This document shows, in pieces, positions 1 through 8,967 of a DNA stretch of 64,000 nt. Source of the stretch: Sphingomonas sp. Leaf34 (GTDB lineage Bacteria; Pseudomonadota; Alphaproteobacteria; Sphingomonadales; Sphingomonadaceae). Below the pieces are notes generated by a model, which was not told the DNA's origin, did no database searches, and worked only from the letters and a program-made list of their open reading frames with translations. The translations under genes and the position numbers were made by a program. The stretch's first letter is position 1, and each line of letters opens with the position of its first letter. The stretch covers positions 593,242 through 657,241 of the forward strand of contig NZ_LMLC01000003.1 of NCBI RefSeq assembly GCF_001421805.1. Reading direction: 5' to 3'.

Positions 1-1
1 G

Positions 2-382
2 CGCGTCAAGGTGATCCTGCGCCGCGCGACCGCGGGCGGTGCACGCCAGCATGCCCCCGAGGCGAACGCCTATGCCTTTGCCGGCTGGGTGCTGAAATCG
101 GGCGAACGCGCGCTGGTCGACCGCGAAGGCGTCTCGGTGCCGCTCTCGACCGGCGAATATAACCTGCTGCTCGCGCTCGTCACGCGCCCCCGTCAGGTGC
201 TGACGCGCGACCAGTTGCTCGACCTGACGCAGGGCCGTGAGGCGGCCGCGTTCGATCGCGCGATTGACAATCAGGTCAGCCGGTTGCGCCGCAAGATCGA
301 GGCGGATGCAAAATCGCCCGAATTGATCAAGACGGTGTGGGGTGGCGGCTACACGCTGGCTGCCGAAGTCACGCGGTTGTGA
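2..382 (+). CDS. OmpR-family response regulator, C-terminal part (cut by window edge)
   Basis: Only the end of the protein is present; the open frame enters from the left edge, so the receiver domain is missing from view. The visible part is a winged-helix DNA-binding domain of the OmpR/PhoB type: the segment with LSTGEYNLLLAL and the recognition part RAIDNQVSRLRRKIE, then the wing TVWGGGYTLA, are the usual landmarks. It should bind promoter DNA after phosphorylation by the histidine kinase that starts 24 bases downstream on the same strand, so the two form a standard two-component operon. The target genes cannot be told from the sequence. Confidence 0.9.
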   Translation, partial: RVKVILRRATAGGARQHAPEANAYAFAGWVLKSGERALVDREGVSVPLSTGEYNLLLALVTRPRQVLTRDQLLDLTQGREAAAFDRAIDNQVSRLRRKIEADAKSPELIKTVWGGGYTLAAEVTRL

Positions 383-406
383 CACGCCCCCTGTGATCGA
401 CAGACC

Positions 407-1780
407 ATGACCCAATTTCGGCCTTGGCCGCGCAGTCTCGCGGGGCAGATGGCGCTGCTCATCGCGCTTGCGCTGTTCGTGGCGCAGGTGATCAACTTCG
501 GTCTCGTCCTGCGCGATCGGGTCGAGTTCCGCCTGACGCAAGCAACGCGACCAGTCGCGTCCCGGATCGCCGATGCGCTCGACCGCGAGGCGCATGGCGG
601 TCGCCCCCTTACCGCGGATCGCGGCCGCGTTCGCCGCCTGACTGCCGATCCGATTCCCCGGATCGGCTATGAGCGTCATCCCGAGGTCGCCGCCGAACTG
701 CGACGCCAGCTCGCCGATCAGGGTGTCACGGTCGGACGGATCGACACCGGCCTTCGCCCGTCGTCCGACGAGGACGACACCCAGACCAGTGATGACCGGC
801 GCCGTGCGGCCAATCGGCGCATCGATCGCGATGGCACCGCGCTCTTGATCGCGGTCGAACAGCCCGGTCGCGGCTGGCTGACGATCACCGCGCCCTGGCC
901 GCAGCCCGGCCCGCGCCTGCTGATCGCGTTGCTCAGCCAGACCGCGATCCTCTACATCATCGTGCTGCTGCCCGTCCTGTGGATCGTCCGTCGGCTGTCG
1001 CGTCCGCTCCGCGACCTGCGCGCTGCGGCGGAACGGTTTCGGCCCGGCGAGCCTGGCACGCCGATGCCGATCGAAGGGCCCGACGACGTGGCCGCGCTGA
1101 TCACCGCGTTCAACGCGCTGCGACTGCGCGTGACGGCGATGCTGGACGAAAAGGACCGGATGCTCGGCGCGATCGGCCATGACCTGCGCACGCCGCTCGC
1201 CGCGCTGCGGGTGCGAATCGAGTCGGTCGATGACGATATCGATCGCGCGAAGATGATCGACACCGTCGCCGAGATGAACCGCACGCTCGACGACATCCTG
1301 TCGCTGGCGCGGTTGGGGCGGCCGAGCGAGCTGCCGACCGATGTGGACCTCGCGGCACTGGTCGATGCCGTCGTCGAGGACTTTCGCGACATCGGCAGCG
1401 ATGTGAGCTTCGTCGAAGCGGATCGCCTGCGGATGCGGTTGCGCCCATCGCTGATGCGTCGCGCGGTGCGCAACCTCATCGAGAATGCGGTGAAATACGG
1501 CGTGTCTGCGGAAGTACGGGTCGAGGCGGGCGCCAAGACGGTCGCGATCGTCGTGGCGGATCATGGCCCCGGCATCCCCGAGGACCGGATGGGCGACGTG
1601 TTTGACGCGTTCACGCGACTGGAGAGTTCGCGCAACCGCGAGACCGGCGGGATCGGGCTGGGCCTGGCCTTGGCGCAGGCGATCGTGCGCGAGGCCGGCG
1701 GCGAGATCCGGCTGGTCAACCGCACGCCGTCCGATCAGACTGGCGGCGGGCTCGACGCGATCATCGAACTGCCGCGCTAA
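407..1780 (+). CDS. Two-component sensor histidine kinase (HAMP, HisKA, HATPase)
   Basis: A 457-residue inner-membrane kinase. A first membrane segment lies near residues 14-34, followed by a periplasmic loop of about 140 residues and a second membrane segment near 175-195. A HAMP linker follows, then a HisKA domain with the phospho-acceptor His258 in GHDLRTPLAALR, and an HATPase domain with the N box (NLIENAVKYG) and G boxes (DHGPGIP, GGIGLGLAL). It follows the response-regulator gene by 24 bases and is its likely partner. The periplasmic loop is rich in Arg and Asp and shows no sensor fold that I recognise, so the stimulus is unknown. Confidence 0.93.
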   Translation: MTQFRPWPRSLAGQMALLIALALFVAQVINFGLVLRDRVEFRLTQATRPVASRIADALDREAHGGRPLTADRGRVRRLTADPIPRIGYERHPEVAAELRRQLADQGVTVGRIDTGLRPSSDEDDTQTSDDRRRAANRRIDRDGTALLIAVEQPGRGWLTITAPWPQPGPRLLIALLSQTAILYIIVLLPVLWIVRRLSRPLRDLRAAAERFRPGEPGTPMPIEGPDDVAALITAFNALRLRVTAMLDEKDRMLGAIGHDLRTPLAALRVRIESVDDDIDRAKMIDTVAEMNRTLDDILSLARLGRPSELPTDVDLAALVDAVVEDFRDIGSDVSFVEADRLRMRLRPSLMRRAVRNLIENAVKYGVSAEVRVEAGAKTVAIVVADHGPGIPEDRMGDVFDAFTRLESSRNRETGGIGLGLALAQAIVREAGGEIRLVNRTPSDQTGGGLDAIIELPR

Positions 1781-1783
1781 GCC

Positions 1784-1812
1784 CGTCATCCTGGGTCGAG
1801 CCCAGGATGACG
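1784..1812. terminator. Perfect hairpin between convergent genes; dispersed-repeat type, likely bidirectional terminator
   Basis: Two 12-base arms (CGTCATCCTGGG and its exact complement) enclose a 5-base loop. It lies between the ends of the kinase gene and the converging MFS gene. There is no T-tract, so it is not a textbook intrinsic terminator. CGTCATCC-type hairpins are common dispersed repeats in alphaproteobacteria. Confidence 0.6.
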
Positions 1813-1827
1813 GCGATAGCCCCGACC

Positions 1828-3126
1828 TTAGTCCTCGACGATCCGGCTATGCGTCCGCGTATCCTTCATCCGCAGATACACGATCAGCGACACCCCGATC
1901 ATCGCGGTGACGTACCAGTAAAATCCGCGCTCCATGCCCTCGTTCTTGAGCCATAGCGCGACATATTCCGCGGTCCCGCCGAACATCGTGTTGGCCAAGG
2001 CATAGGGCAACGCCACGCCCAGCGCGCGGACGTGCGCGGGGAACAGCTCCGCCTTCACGACCGCGTTGATCGCGGTGTAGCCGGTGACGATGAACAGCGA
2101 TCCGACCACGAGGCCGAACGCCAGATAAGGGTCGGTCGCGGTCTCCAGTACGGTGAAGATCGGCACGGTGAACAGCACACCGGCGATCCCGAACCCGACC
2201 ATCAGCGGCTTGCGCCCGATCCGGTCGGACAGCGCACCCGCGGCCGGCTGGAATGCCGCGTACAGCGCCAGCGCCGCAGTCATGATCAGCGTGGCGGATT
2301 CGCGGCTGAACCCGCTCGTGTTGACCAGGAACTTCTGCATGTACGTGGTGTACGCATAGAAGGCGAGCGTACCGCCCGCGGTGAGCAACAGCACGGTGAA
2401 CGCCTCGCGCGGGTATTTGCTGAACAGCAGCCACCCGCTCGATTTTGGCGTGCCGTCAGCCTTGGCGTTCTGATAGCTCTCGGTCTCGAGCAGCCCGCGA
2501 CGGATGCGGAACACGACCAGCGCGAGCACGCCGCCGATCGCGAACGGAATGCGCCAGCCCCACGCGTCGAGCTGATCGACGCTGAGCGTCGATTGCAGCA
2601 GCAACAGCACGCCGAGCGCGAGCAACTGTCCCGCGATCAGCGTCACATACTGGAAGCTGGAGAAGAAGCCGCGCCGCGACTTGCCCGCCATCTCGGACAG
2701 ATACACCGCGCTCGCGCCATATTCGCCGCCGACGCTGAGGCCCTGCATCAGCCGCGCCAGGATCAGCAACGCGGGCGCAACCCAGCCGATCGTCGCAAAG
2801 CCCGGCGTGATCGCGATCAGGAACGAGCCCGCGCACATCAGCGTCACCGACAGCGTCAGGCCCGATTTGCGCCCGTGGCGGTCGGCATAGATGCCCATCA
2901 CCCACGCACCGATCGGCCGCATCAGGAAGCCGACCGCGAACACCGCCGCGACGCTCATCAACTGGGCGGTCGAGTTACCCTTGGGGAAGAACACGGGCGC
3001 GAAATACAGCCCGAACGCAGAGTAGACGTACCAATCGAACCATTCGACCAGGTTGCCCGCCGACCCGCCCAGGATCGATTTCAGGCGATGGTTCTTTTCG
3101 GGCTCCAGTGTCGTGCCGGTCATCAT
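1828..3126 (-). CDS. MFS transporter, metabolite:H+ symporter (MHS) family
   Basis: A 432-residue, 12-helix inner-membrane carrier. The cytoplasmic loop signatures ADRHGRKSG (between helices 2 and 3) and LSDRIGRKP (between helices 8 and 9) mark the major facilitator superfamily. The overall pattern, including GNLVEWFDWYVYS at the N-terminus, is that of the MHS branch (ProP, KgtP, ShiA, citrate permeases), which imports organic acids or osmolytes with protons. The substrate cannot be assigned. Its ATG overlaps the stop of the upstream M3 peptidase (ATGATGA arrangement), so the two are translationally coupled; uptake of a peptide-derived or acid product is possible but is inference. Confidence 0.88.
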   Translation of the reverse strand: MMTGTTLEPEKNHRLKSILGGSAGNLVEWFDWYVYSAFGLYFAPVFFPKGNSTAQLMSVAAVFAVGFLMRPIGAWVMGIYADRHGRKSGLTLSVTLMCAGSFLIAITPGFATIGWVAPALLILARLMQGLSVGGEYGASAVYLSEMAGKSRRGFFSSFQYVTLIAGQLLALGVLLLLQSTLSVDQLDAWGWRIPFAIGGVLALVVFRIRRGLLETESYQNAKADGTPKSSGWLLFSKYPREAFTVLLLTAGGTLAFYAYTTYMQKFLVNTSGFSRESATLIMTAALALYAAFQPAAGALSDRIGRKPLMVGFGIAGVLFTVPIFTVLETATDPYLAFGLVVGSLFIVTGYTAINAVVKAELFPAHVRALGVALPYALANTMFGGTAEYVALWLKNEGMERGFYWYVTAMIGVSLIVYLRMKDTRTHSRIVED

Positions 3127-5243
3127 TTGCCCCCCTGCGTCGCGAAGCCGCGCTTCTTCAGCAGCGCGTTCACGTCGGGATCGCGCCCGCGAAACGCGCG
3201 ATACGCCTCGGCGCGATCGGTCTCGTTACCCGTCGACAGCAGGATCCTCGCAAAACGATCCGCGGTCGCCTTGTCCCACGGGCTGCCCGCCTCCTCGAAC
3301 GCCGCGAAGGTGTCGGCGTCCATCGTCTCGGACCAGAGGTAGCTGTAATAGCCCGCCGAATAGCTGTCCGACGAAAATAGATGCTGGAACTGCGGTACGC
3401 GGTGACGCATCACCAGCTGCTTCGGCATGCCGATCTCCGCGAGCGTCGCGGCCTCGAACTTGTCCGGATCTATGACGCCGTCTGGGACGGTATGGATCTT
3501 CATGTCGACGATCGCCGACGACAGATATTCCGCAGTCGCAAACCCCTGGTTGAAGGTGCGCGACTTCTCGATCTTGTCGAGCAGGTCCTGCGGCATTGCC
3601 GCCTTGGTCTGGTAATGCCGCGCATATTTGTCGAGCACGTCGCGGGTCAGCAGCCAATGCTCGTTCACTTGGCTCGGATATTCTACGAAATCGCGCGGCG
3701 TGCCGGCGAGCCCAGGATATTCGACATTCTGCAGCATCGCGTGGATCGCGTGGCCGAATTCGTGGAACAGCGTCTGCGCATCATCGAGGCTGATCAGGAT
3801 CGGCTCGCCCGGCGCGCCCTTGGCGAAGTTGTTGTTATTCGACGACAGCACGAGCTGCGCCGGGGCGAGGCCGCGCTGGCCGCGATAGGTGTTCGCCCAC
3901 GCGCCCGACCGCTTGCCGGTCCGCGCGAAATCATCGCGGTAGAACAGCCCGACGTCTTTGCCGGCCTTGTCGGTGACGCTCCACACGCGCATGTTCGGCT
4001 CGAACACGGGAACGGTCCCGGTGATCTCCTTGAAATTCAGCCCGTACAGCCGGTTGGCGGCGTAGAGCGCCCCCTGGATGATGCTGCCGAGCTCGAAATA
4101 CGGCTTCAGTTGCGCCTGATCGAGATCGTACCGGCTTTTACGTACCTTCTCCTGGTAGAAGCGGTAATCCCACGGCTCGATCGTCAGCGAGGTGCCGGCG
4201 ACCTTCTGCATGTCGGCAACTTCCTCGGCGACACGGCCCTTGGCGGCGGGCCAGACGCGCATCATCAGGTCCATCGCCGCGGCGGGCGTCTTGGCCATCG
4301 TGTCCTGCATCCGCCAGTCGGCATGCGTCTTGAACCCGAGCAGGTGCGCGCGGTCGGCACGCAGCTTGACGATCTGTGCGATCGTCGCGTTCGTGTCGTT
4401 GGCATCGCCGTTGTCGCCGCGGTTGACGAACGCGCGCCATACCTTCTCACGCAGCGCACGGTCGGTCGCATAGGTCAGCACCGGATCGACCGCCGAGCGC
4501 GTGTTGACGATCGCGTAGCCCGGCAGCTTCCGCTCGGCAGCGGCGGCCTTGGCGACCGCCTTCACGCTGTCGGGAAGCCCGGCGAGCTGTGCCTCATCGG
4601 TGACCGAGATCGCCTTGCTCTCGTCTGCGAGCAGCTTCTCGCCAAAGGTCGAGAATGCGGTCGCAAGCTGCTGGTTATACTGCGACAGCTGCGCCTTTTG
4701 CGCATCGTTCAGCTTGGCGCCCTGGCGGACGCTGCTGTCGTAAATCCGTGTGATCAGCCGGACCTGCTTCGCGGTCAGCCCACTCGAATTGCGCGTGTCG
4801 TAGATCGCCTGGATGCGCGCGAACAGCGGCTTGTCGAAGGTGATCGCGTCCGACGCGGCAGAGAATTTGGGCGACCATTCGCGGTCGAGCTTCTGATAGG
4901 CGGGCGTGTTCATGTTGCCGGTCATCACGCCGAACAGCGTCATCACCCGACCATAGCGCTTGCCCGCCAGCTGCATCGGCACAATCGTGTTGGCGAAGGT
5001 CGGCTTGGCGGGATTGTCGGCGATCTTGCGGTAGTCCGCGGCGCGTTCGGCGAGCGTCGTCTCGAACGCCTGGGGGAACACATCGGGGCGAACCTTGTCC
5101 CAGGGGGGCACCCCGCCCATCGGGCCGGTCCAATCGGCGAGCAAGGGATTGGCGGCGGGGGTAGTGGCCGGCGCGGTCTGCGCGACGACGGAGGTAGACG
5201 CCATCAGCGCGACGGCGCTCGCGGCGAGGTATAGAAACTGCAC
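3123..5243 (-). CDS. dcp: M3 family zinc metallopeptidase (peptidyl-dipeptidase Dcp type), exported
   Basis: A 706-residue protein with an N-terminal signal peptide ending near VVAQTAPA, so it is probably periplasmic. The M3 zinc-binding motif HEFGHAIHAML begins at His494, and the third ligand Glu lies downstream in the usual spacing. The length and the DYRFYQEKVRKSRYDLDQ region agree with Dcp/oligopeptidase A-like enzymes, which clip dipeptides from the C-terminus of oligopeptides. It is the first gene of a two-gene operon with the MHS carrier. Whether it is a dipeptidyl carboxypeptidase or a broader oligopeptidase cannot be decided from the sequence alone. Confidence 0.92.
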   Translation of the reverse strand: MQFLYLAASAVALMASTSVVAQTAPATTPAANPLLADWTGPMGGVPPWDKVRPDVFPQAFETTLAERAADYRKIADNPAKPTFANTIVPMQLAGKRYGRVMTLFGVMTGNMNTPAYQKLDREWSPKFSAASDAITFDKPLFARIQAIYDTRNSSGLTAKQVRLITRIYDSSVRQGAKLNDAQKAQLSQYNQQLATAFSTFGEKLLADESKAISVTDEAQLAGLPDSVKAVAKAAAAERKLPGYAIVNTRSAVDPVLTYATDRALREKVWRAFVNRGDNGDANDTNATIAQIVKLRADRAHLLGFKTHADWRMQDTMAKTPAAAMDLMMRVWPAAKGRVAEEVADMQKVAGTSLTIEPWDYRFYQEKVRKSRYDLDQAQLKPYFELGSIIQGALYAANRLYGLNFKEITGTVPVFEPNMRVWSVTDKAGKDVGLFYRDDFARTGKRSGAWANTYRGQRGLAPAQLVLSSNNNNFAKGAPGEPILISLDDAQTLFHEFGHAIHAMLQNVEYPGLAGTPRDFVEYPSQVNEHWLLTRDVLDKYARHYQTKAAMPQDLLDKIEKSRTFNQGFATAEYLSSAIVDMKIHTVPDGVIDPDKFEAATLAEIGMPKQLVMRHRVPQFQHLFSSDSYSAGYYSYLWSETMDADTFAAFEEAGSPWDKATADRFARILLSTGNETDRAEAYRAFRGRDPDVNALLKKRGFATQGGK

Positions 5244-5337
5244 ATGGATCTCCCGGTCAATGTACCGGGTAGCATAGTGATAAAGTCACACAGAGGAAGG
5301 CGTGCACCGTGTTTGGCCGATGACGCATGCCCGCCGC

Positions 5338-5520
5338 TCAATCCAGTGGTGGCTCCTCGATCGTTTGACCGGCAGCGCGCTCCGCCGCTGCGATCAACCG
5401 ACGGCCGGTTTCAGCCGCGGCCTCAGGTGTCATGGTGATCGCGACCCCATCGGGTCCGTCGAGCGTCACGATTCCGCCCTCCGCCGAGGCAACACCAGGG
5501 AGGATTTGGGGCTTCAACAT
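5338..5520 (-). CDS. Small conserved hypothetical protein
   Basis: A 60-residue protein beginning MLKPQILPGVAS and ending EEPPLD. I chose the ATG at 5520 because GGAGAG lies about 6-8 bases upstream; a longer frame starting at 5559 has no such site. It has a mixed-charge sequence with the segment TMTPEAAAETGRRLI, no membrane helix and no domain that I recognise. It sits just downstream of the Crp/Fnr regulator on the same strand (53 bases apart) and may be cotranscribed with it. Function unknown. Confidence 0.6.
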   Translation of the reverse strand: MLKPQILPGVASAEGGIVTLDGPDGVAITMTPEAAAETGRRLIAAAERAAGQTIEEPPLD

Positions 5521-5573
5521 GATCGGCTCTCCAGGCTTCGGTGCCATTGGCGATCGCATGCTGCGGGTCGCAG

Positions 5574-6290
5574 TCAGTCGCTTTTGGACCCGTAGAGGTA
5601 TTGCGGTTCGAATTCAGCAACGGCTTCGAGCGCTTTACGATCCAGGATCCGCGCCTCACCTGCCTTGAACGTCAGCAAATTTTTCTCGCGGAGCGACCGA
5701 AGCACGCGATTGACGTGCACCCCGGTCAGCCCACTCGCTTCCGCCAGGTCGGGCTGCGTCATCGGCAGTATGAAACGGCCATCTGCAGCCATCCCGACCA
5801 TCTCAAGTTTGACGTTGAGTTCGCAGAACAGATGCGCGATCCGCCCCTCGGCACCAAGGCGACCAAGCCGGAAAATCCATTCCCGGTGCATCGCCGCGTC
5901 GAGAAGGGTACTGAACCAGAGTTTTTGCGTGAGGTGCGGATAGCGTTCGGTGATGCCCTGCAGCGTCCGGTGATCGTAACACGCGATCTTCACCGGTCCG
6001 AGCGTCGCGATGTCGTGATCGAGCCGTTTCATCGGAAAGGCATGGAGATCGACAAAGTCGCCCGGCACATGCACCGCGACCAGCTGACGCTGCCCCTCGC
6101 GGTCGTCCATATACCGGCAGACGAACCCGTCGATCAGAAGCGTGCTTGTGTCGATGAGGTCACCCGCGCGGACCAGTTGTTTGCGCGCGGCGACGTGCAG
6201 GACCGAACCGATACCGTCTTCCAGCACCTGCTTTTCTTCGTTGCTCAACTCATGGCGACCGCGCCCCATGAGAAACTTTTCCGAGATCAT
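5574..6290 (-). CDS. Crp/Fnr family transcriptional regulator
   Basis: A 238-residue regulator. Residues about 25-130 form a cyclic-nucleotide-binding-like jelly roll (RAGDLIDTSTLLIDGFVCRY, then HVPGDFVDLHAFP); no FNR-type cysteine cluster is seen. Residues about 150-225 are a Crp-type helix-turn-helix with PMTQPDLAEASGLTGVHVNR as the core. This form, lacking clear cAMP contacts, is common as paralogous families in sphingomonads. A GAGGGGG ribosome site precedes the ATG. The ligand and targets are unknown. Confidence 0.9.
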   Translation of the reverse strand: MISEKFLMGRGRHELSNEEKQVLEDGIGSVLHVAARKQLVRAGDLIDTSTLLIDGFVCRYMDDREGQRQLVAVHVPGDFVDLHAFPMKRLDHDIATLGPVKIACYDHRTLQGITERYPHLTQKLWFSTLLDAAMHREWIFRLGRLGAEGRIAHLFCELNVKLEMVGMAADGRFILPMTQPDLAEASGLTGVHVNRVLRSLREKNLLTFKAGEARILDRKALEAVAEFEPQYLYGSKSD

Positions 6291-6419
6291 CCACGCCCCC
6301 TCTTCGTTCGACCTCGTAACGCGGTCGAACCTAGAAGAACAGACCGGGACTCGTACTGATCCATATCAGCGCAGCCGAACATCCCCATCAAAGACGTGCT
6401 TTGGTAACCGTCGCAAGAA

Positions 6420-6995
6420 TCAGGGGCGAACAGGCATAGCGCTCGGCGCACCGGGTGCACCCGGCATGCCGCGCTGCTGCATCTGCGCCTGTGCCTGCAT
6501 CTGCTGAACAACGCTCTGTGGCAGGAAATCAAGCAGCTCGACGTCGAACACGAGGGTCGAGTTCGCCGGGATCGGCCCCGTGGCCTTATCGCCATACCCA
6601 AGCGACGGCTTCAACCAGAACCGATACTTGGCCCCCTTAGGCATCAACTTGAGCGCCTCGGAGAAGCCAGGAACCACGCCGGTGACGGGCATCGGCGTCG
6701 GCTGTTGCGACTTGTCGAAGGTCGTACCGTTGAGCAGCTTGCCCTCGTAATTGACGAGAGCCACGTCCGCGTCGGTAGGCTTTGCCGCGCCGGGCTTACC
6801 GGGCGAGATGACCTTGTATTGCAGCCCCGATGCGGTGACGGCAACGCCGCGTGCCCGTGCGTTGCGCGCTAACGGGTCATCGCCCTGTCGCGCGAGCGCA
6901 ACCGCGGCAACCAGCGCCAGCGCGATGCCGACCCACAAATAGACGAGATAGCTGCGCTTGGTGGGCTGCAGCGGCACGGCGGTGACGGTCGACAT
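6420..6995 (-). CDS. FKBP-type peptidyl-prolyl cis-trans isomerase, membrane anchored
   Basis: A 191-residue protein with a single N-terminal membrane segment near residues 18-36 (YLVYLWVGIALALVAAVALA) and no clear cleavage site, so the enzyme domain probably faces the periplasm as a tethered chaperone. The FKBP domain spans about residues 55-160, with VNYEGKLLNGTTFDKS, GVVPGFSEALKLMPKG and the closing strand LVFDVELLDF. The tail is rich in Gln, Met and Pro. It lies 149 bases downstream of rpsU on the same strand and may share its transcript. It probably helps fold exported proteins. Confidence 0.93.
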   Translation of the reverse strand: MSTVTAVPLQPTKRSYLVYLWVGIALALVAAVALARQGDDPLARNARARGVAVTASGLQYKVISPGKPGAAKPTDADVALVNYEGKLLNGTTFDKSQQPTPMPVTGVVPGFSEALKLMPKGAKYRFWLKPSLGYGDKATGPIPANSTLVFDVELLDFLPQSVVQQMQAQAQMQQRGMPGAPGAPSAMPVRP

Positions 6996-7144
6996 CGGAT
7001 CAAGCCCCGGTCATCTGGTCACGCCGGAGCGCCGCGCGTGCCGTTGTTAAAATCTTGTGACTGAATCACGACGGGGCTGCCGATTAGCGACAACCCCGTA
7101 GATCGGATCCCGAAGCTCGATCACGAGCACGGGATCAATGCGTA

Positions 7145-7351
7145 TTACCGCGCGCCGTCGCGCTCAGCGCGCTTGCGGTCGAGCTTACGCGAGCGACGGA
7201 TCGCTGCTGCACGCTCGCGCGCACGCTTCTCGGACGGCTTCTCGTAGTGGCGGCGCAACTTCATCTCGCGATACACGCCTTCGCGCTGCAGCTTCTTCTT
7301 GAGCGCGCGAAGGGCCTGGTCGACGTTGTTGTCGCGTACGATGATCTGCAT
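7145..7351 (-). CDS. rpsU: 30S ribosomal protein S21
   Basis: A 68-residue basic protein beginning [20 protein letters not shown], with [18 protein letters not shown] toward the end: the S21 family. The ATG at 7351 matches the family N-terminus; the open frame runs further upstream but that extension is not S21-like. S21 sits on the small subunit platform near the anti-Shine-Dalgarno region and aids initiation. It is transcribed divergently from cysS; the 184 bases between them must hold both promoters. Confidence 0.97.
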   Translation of the reverse strand: MQIIVRDNNVDQALRALKKKLQREGVYREMKLRRHYEKPSEKRARERAAAIRRSRKLDRKRAERDGAR

Positions 7352-7535
7352 AAACCCGTTTAGCTCCGGTCGAATAGATTTAGCCGTCGCGAATAGGTCC
7401 GCGCCGCATGAACCCGGGGCCCTATCAGCGTGCGTCCCGGGTTTCAAGCCAAACCCGCCGAGTCGCATGGATAAGCTGCACAAACGATACGCTGCGCGAT
7501 TTGCGAGACCCGGACCGGACCGCTAGGAGCAGCGA

Positions 7536-8963
7536 ATGACCCGCACCCCCCTTACGCTTTACAACAGTCTCTCGCGCGAACTCGAGACGTTCCGGCCGAT
7601 CGATCCGGCCGATGTCGGCATCTATTCGTGCGGCCCGACGGTCTACAACTATGCGCATATCGGCAATCTTCGGGCCTATGTGTTCACCGACACGCTCAGC
7701 CGTGTCCTGACGTGGAAGGGGTATCATCTCACCCACATCATCAACATCACCGATGTCGGGCATTTGACGTCGGACGCGGACATCGGCGACGACAAGATGG
7801 AGGCGGCGGCGCGCGCGAGCGGGCAGGATATCTGGGCGATCGCGAAACACTATACGGACGCGTTCAAGCAAAACCTCGTCGACCTGCACATTCGCGCCCC
7901 GACCCGGTTTCCGCTGGCCACCGATCACATCCCCGAGATGATCGCGTTTGCCGAGGCGATCACCGAGCGGCATTGCTATGTCCTGCCCGACGGTCTGTAT
8001 TTCGATACGACGACGGTGCCCGACTATGGCCGCCTCGCGCGATCGCAGGACGATACGGGCGAGAGCCGGATCGATCCGGTCGAGGGCAAGCGCCACCCGC
8101 AGGACTTTGCGATCTGGCGGACGTCGGCGCCGGGCGAGAACCGGCAGATGGAATGGGATTCGCCCTGGGGTCGCGGTGCGCCCGGCTGGCATCTCGAATG
8201 CTCGGTGATGAGCAAGAAGTATCTCGGCGCGACATTCGACATCCACACCGGCGGGATCGATCACCGCGAGATCCACCATCCCAACGAGATCGCGCAGAAC
8301 CAGGCGCATTGCGACTGCGGCGACACCGGCGCGACGCTGTGGATGCACAACAACTTCCTGGTCGAACGCTCGGGCAAGATGTCCAAGTCTGGCGGCGCAT
8401 TCACCACGCTGAAGACGCTGGTCGACCGGGGCTTCCACCCGCTCGCCTACCGGCTGATGTGCCTCCAGGCGCACTATCGCAGCGAACTGGAATTCTCGTG
8501 GGAGAATTTGGCTGCCGCGCAAACCCGCCTGAAGCGGCTGGCGATCACAGTCGATGCGTTGCGCGGCCGGCCTGCGGGCGGCCCGTCGGGTAACGCGTTT
8601 GCCTATCGCGACCGGCTCGACGCCGCGGTATCGGACGATCTGTCGACGCCCCGCGCGCTGCCAATCCTCGACGAGATGCTTGGCGACAAGCGCGTCGCGC
8701 CGGCAGACCGGCTGGCGGCGCTGGTCGATTTCGACGCGGTGTTGGGGCTCGATCTCGCGTCGATCCGCCGCGAAGACCTCCGCGTCCGCCCGGTATCGGC
8801 GACGCTCGACGAGGCGACGATCGCGGACCGCCTCGACGAGCGGAGGGCAGCGCGTGCGGCGAAGGACTTCCCGCGCTCCGACGCGATCCGCGACGAACTG
8901 GCGGCGGCGGGCGTCGAGGTCATGGACGGCGATCCGCTCGGCTGGGACTGGAAACTGGGCTGA
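7536..8963 (+). CDS. cysS: Cysteinyl-tRNA synthetase
   Basis: A 475-residue class I aminoacyl-tRNA synthetase that charges tRNA-Cys in the cytoplasm. The HIGH-type signature appears as CGPTVYNYAHIGNLR near residues 30-44, with the zinc ligand Cys in the same stretch. The region GWHLECSVMS and HHPNEIAQ supplies further zinc-site residues, and KMSKSGG is the second catalytic signature. The C-terminal part carries the usual DALR-like and anticodon-binding helices. Length is normal for the family. GGAGC lies upstream of the ATG. It ends four bases from the converging DUF979 gene. Confidence 0.97.
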   Translation: MTRTPLTLYNSLSRELETFRPIDPADVGIYSCGPTVYNYAHIGNLRAYVFTDTLSRVLTWKGYHLTHIINITDVGHLTSDADIGDDKMEAAARASGQDIWAIAKHYTDAFKQNLVDLHIRAPTRFPLATDHIPEMIAFAEAITERHCYVLPDGLYFDTTTVPDYGRLARSQDDTGESRIDPVEGKRHPQDFAIWRTSAPGENRQMEWDSPWGRGAPGWHLECSVMSKKYLGATFDIHTGGIDHREIHHPNEIAQNQAHCDCGDTGATLWMHNNFLVERSGKMSKSGGAFTTLKTLVDRGFHPLAYRLMCLQAHYRSELEFSWENLAAAQTRLKRLAITVDALRGRPAGGPSGNAFAYRDRLDAAVSDDLSTPRALPILDEMLGDKRVAPADRLAALVDFDAVLGLDLASIRREDLRVRPVSATLDEATIADRLDERRAARAAKDFPRSDAIRDELAAAGVEVMDGDPLGWDWKLG

Positions 8964-8967
8964 CGCC

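Noticed and set aside
3381..5234. A 617-residue plus-strand open frame opposite the M3 peptidase
   Set aside because: Antisense shadow with no recognisable motif; the peptidase has its full zinc site.
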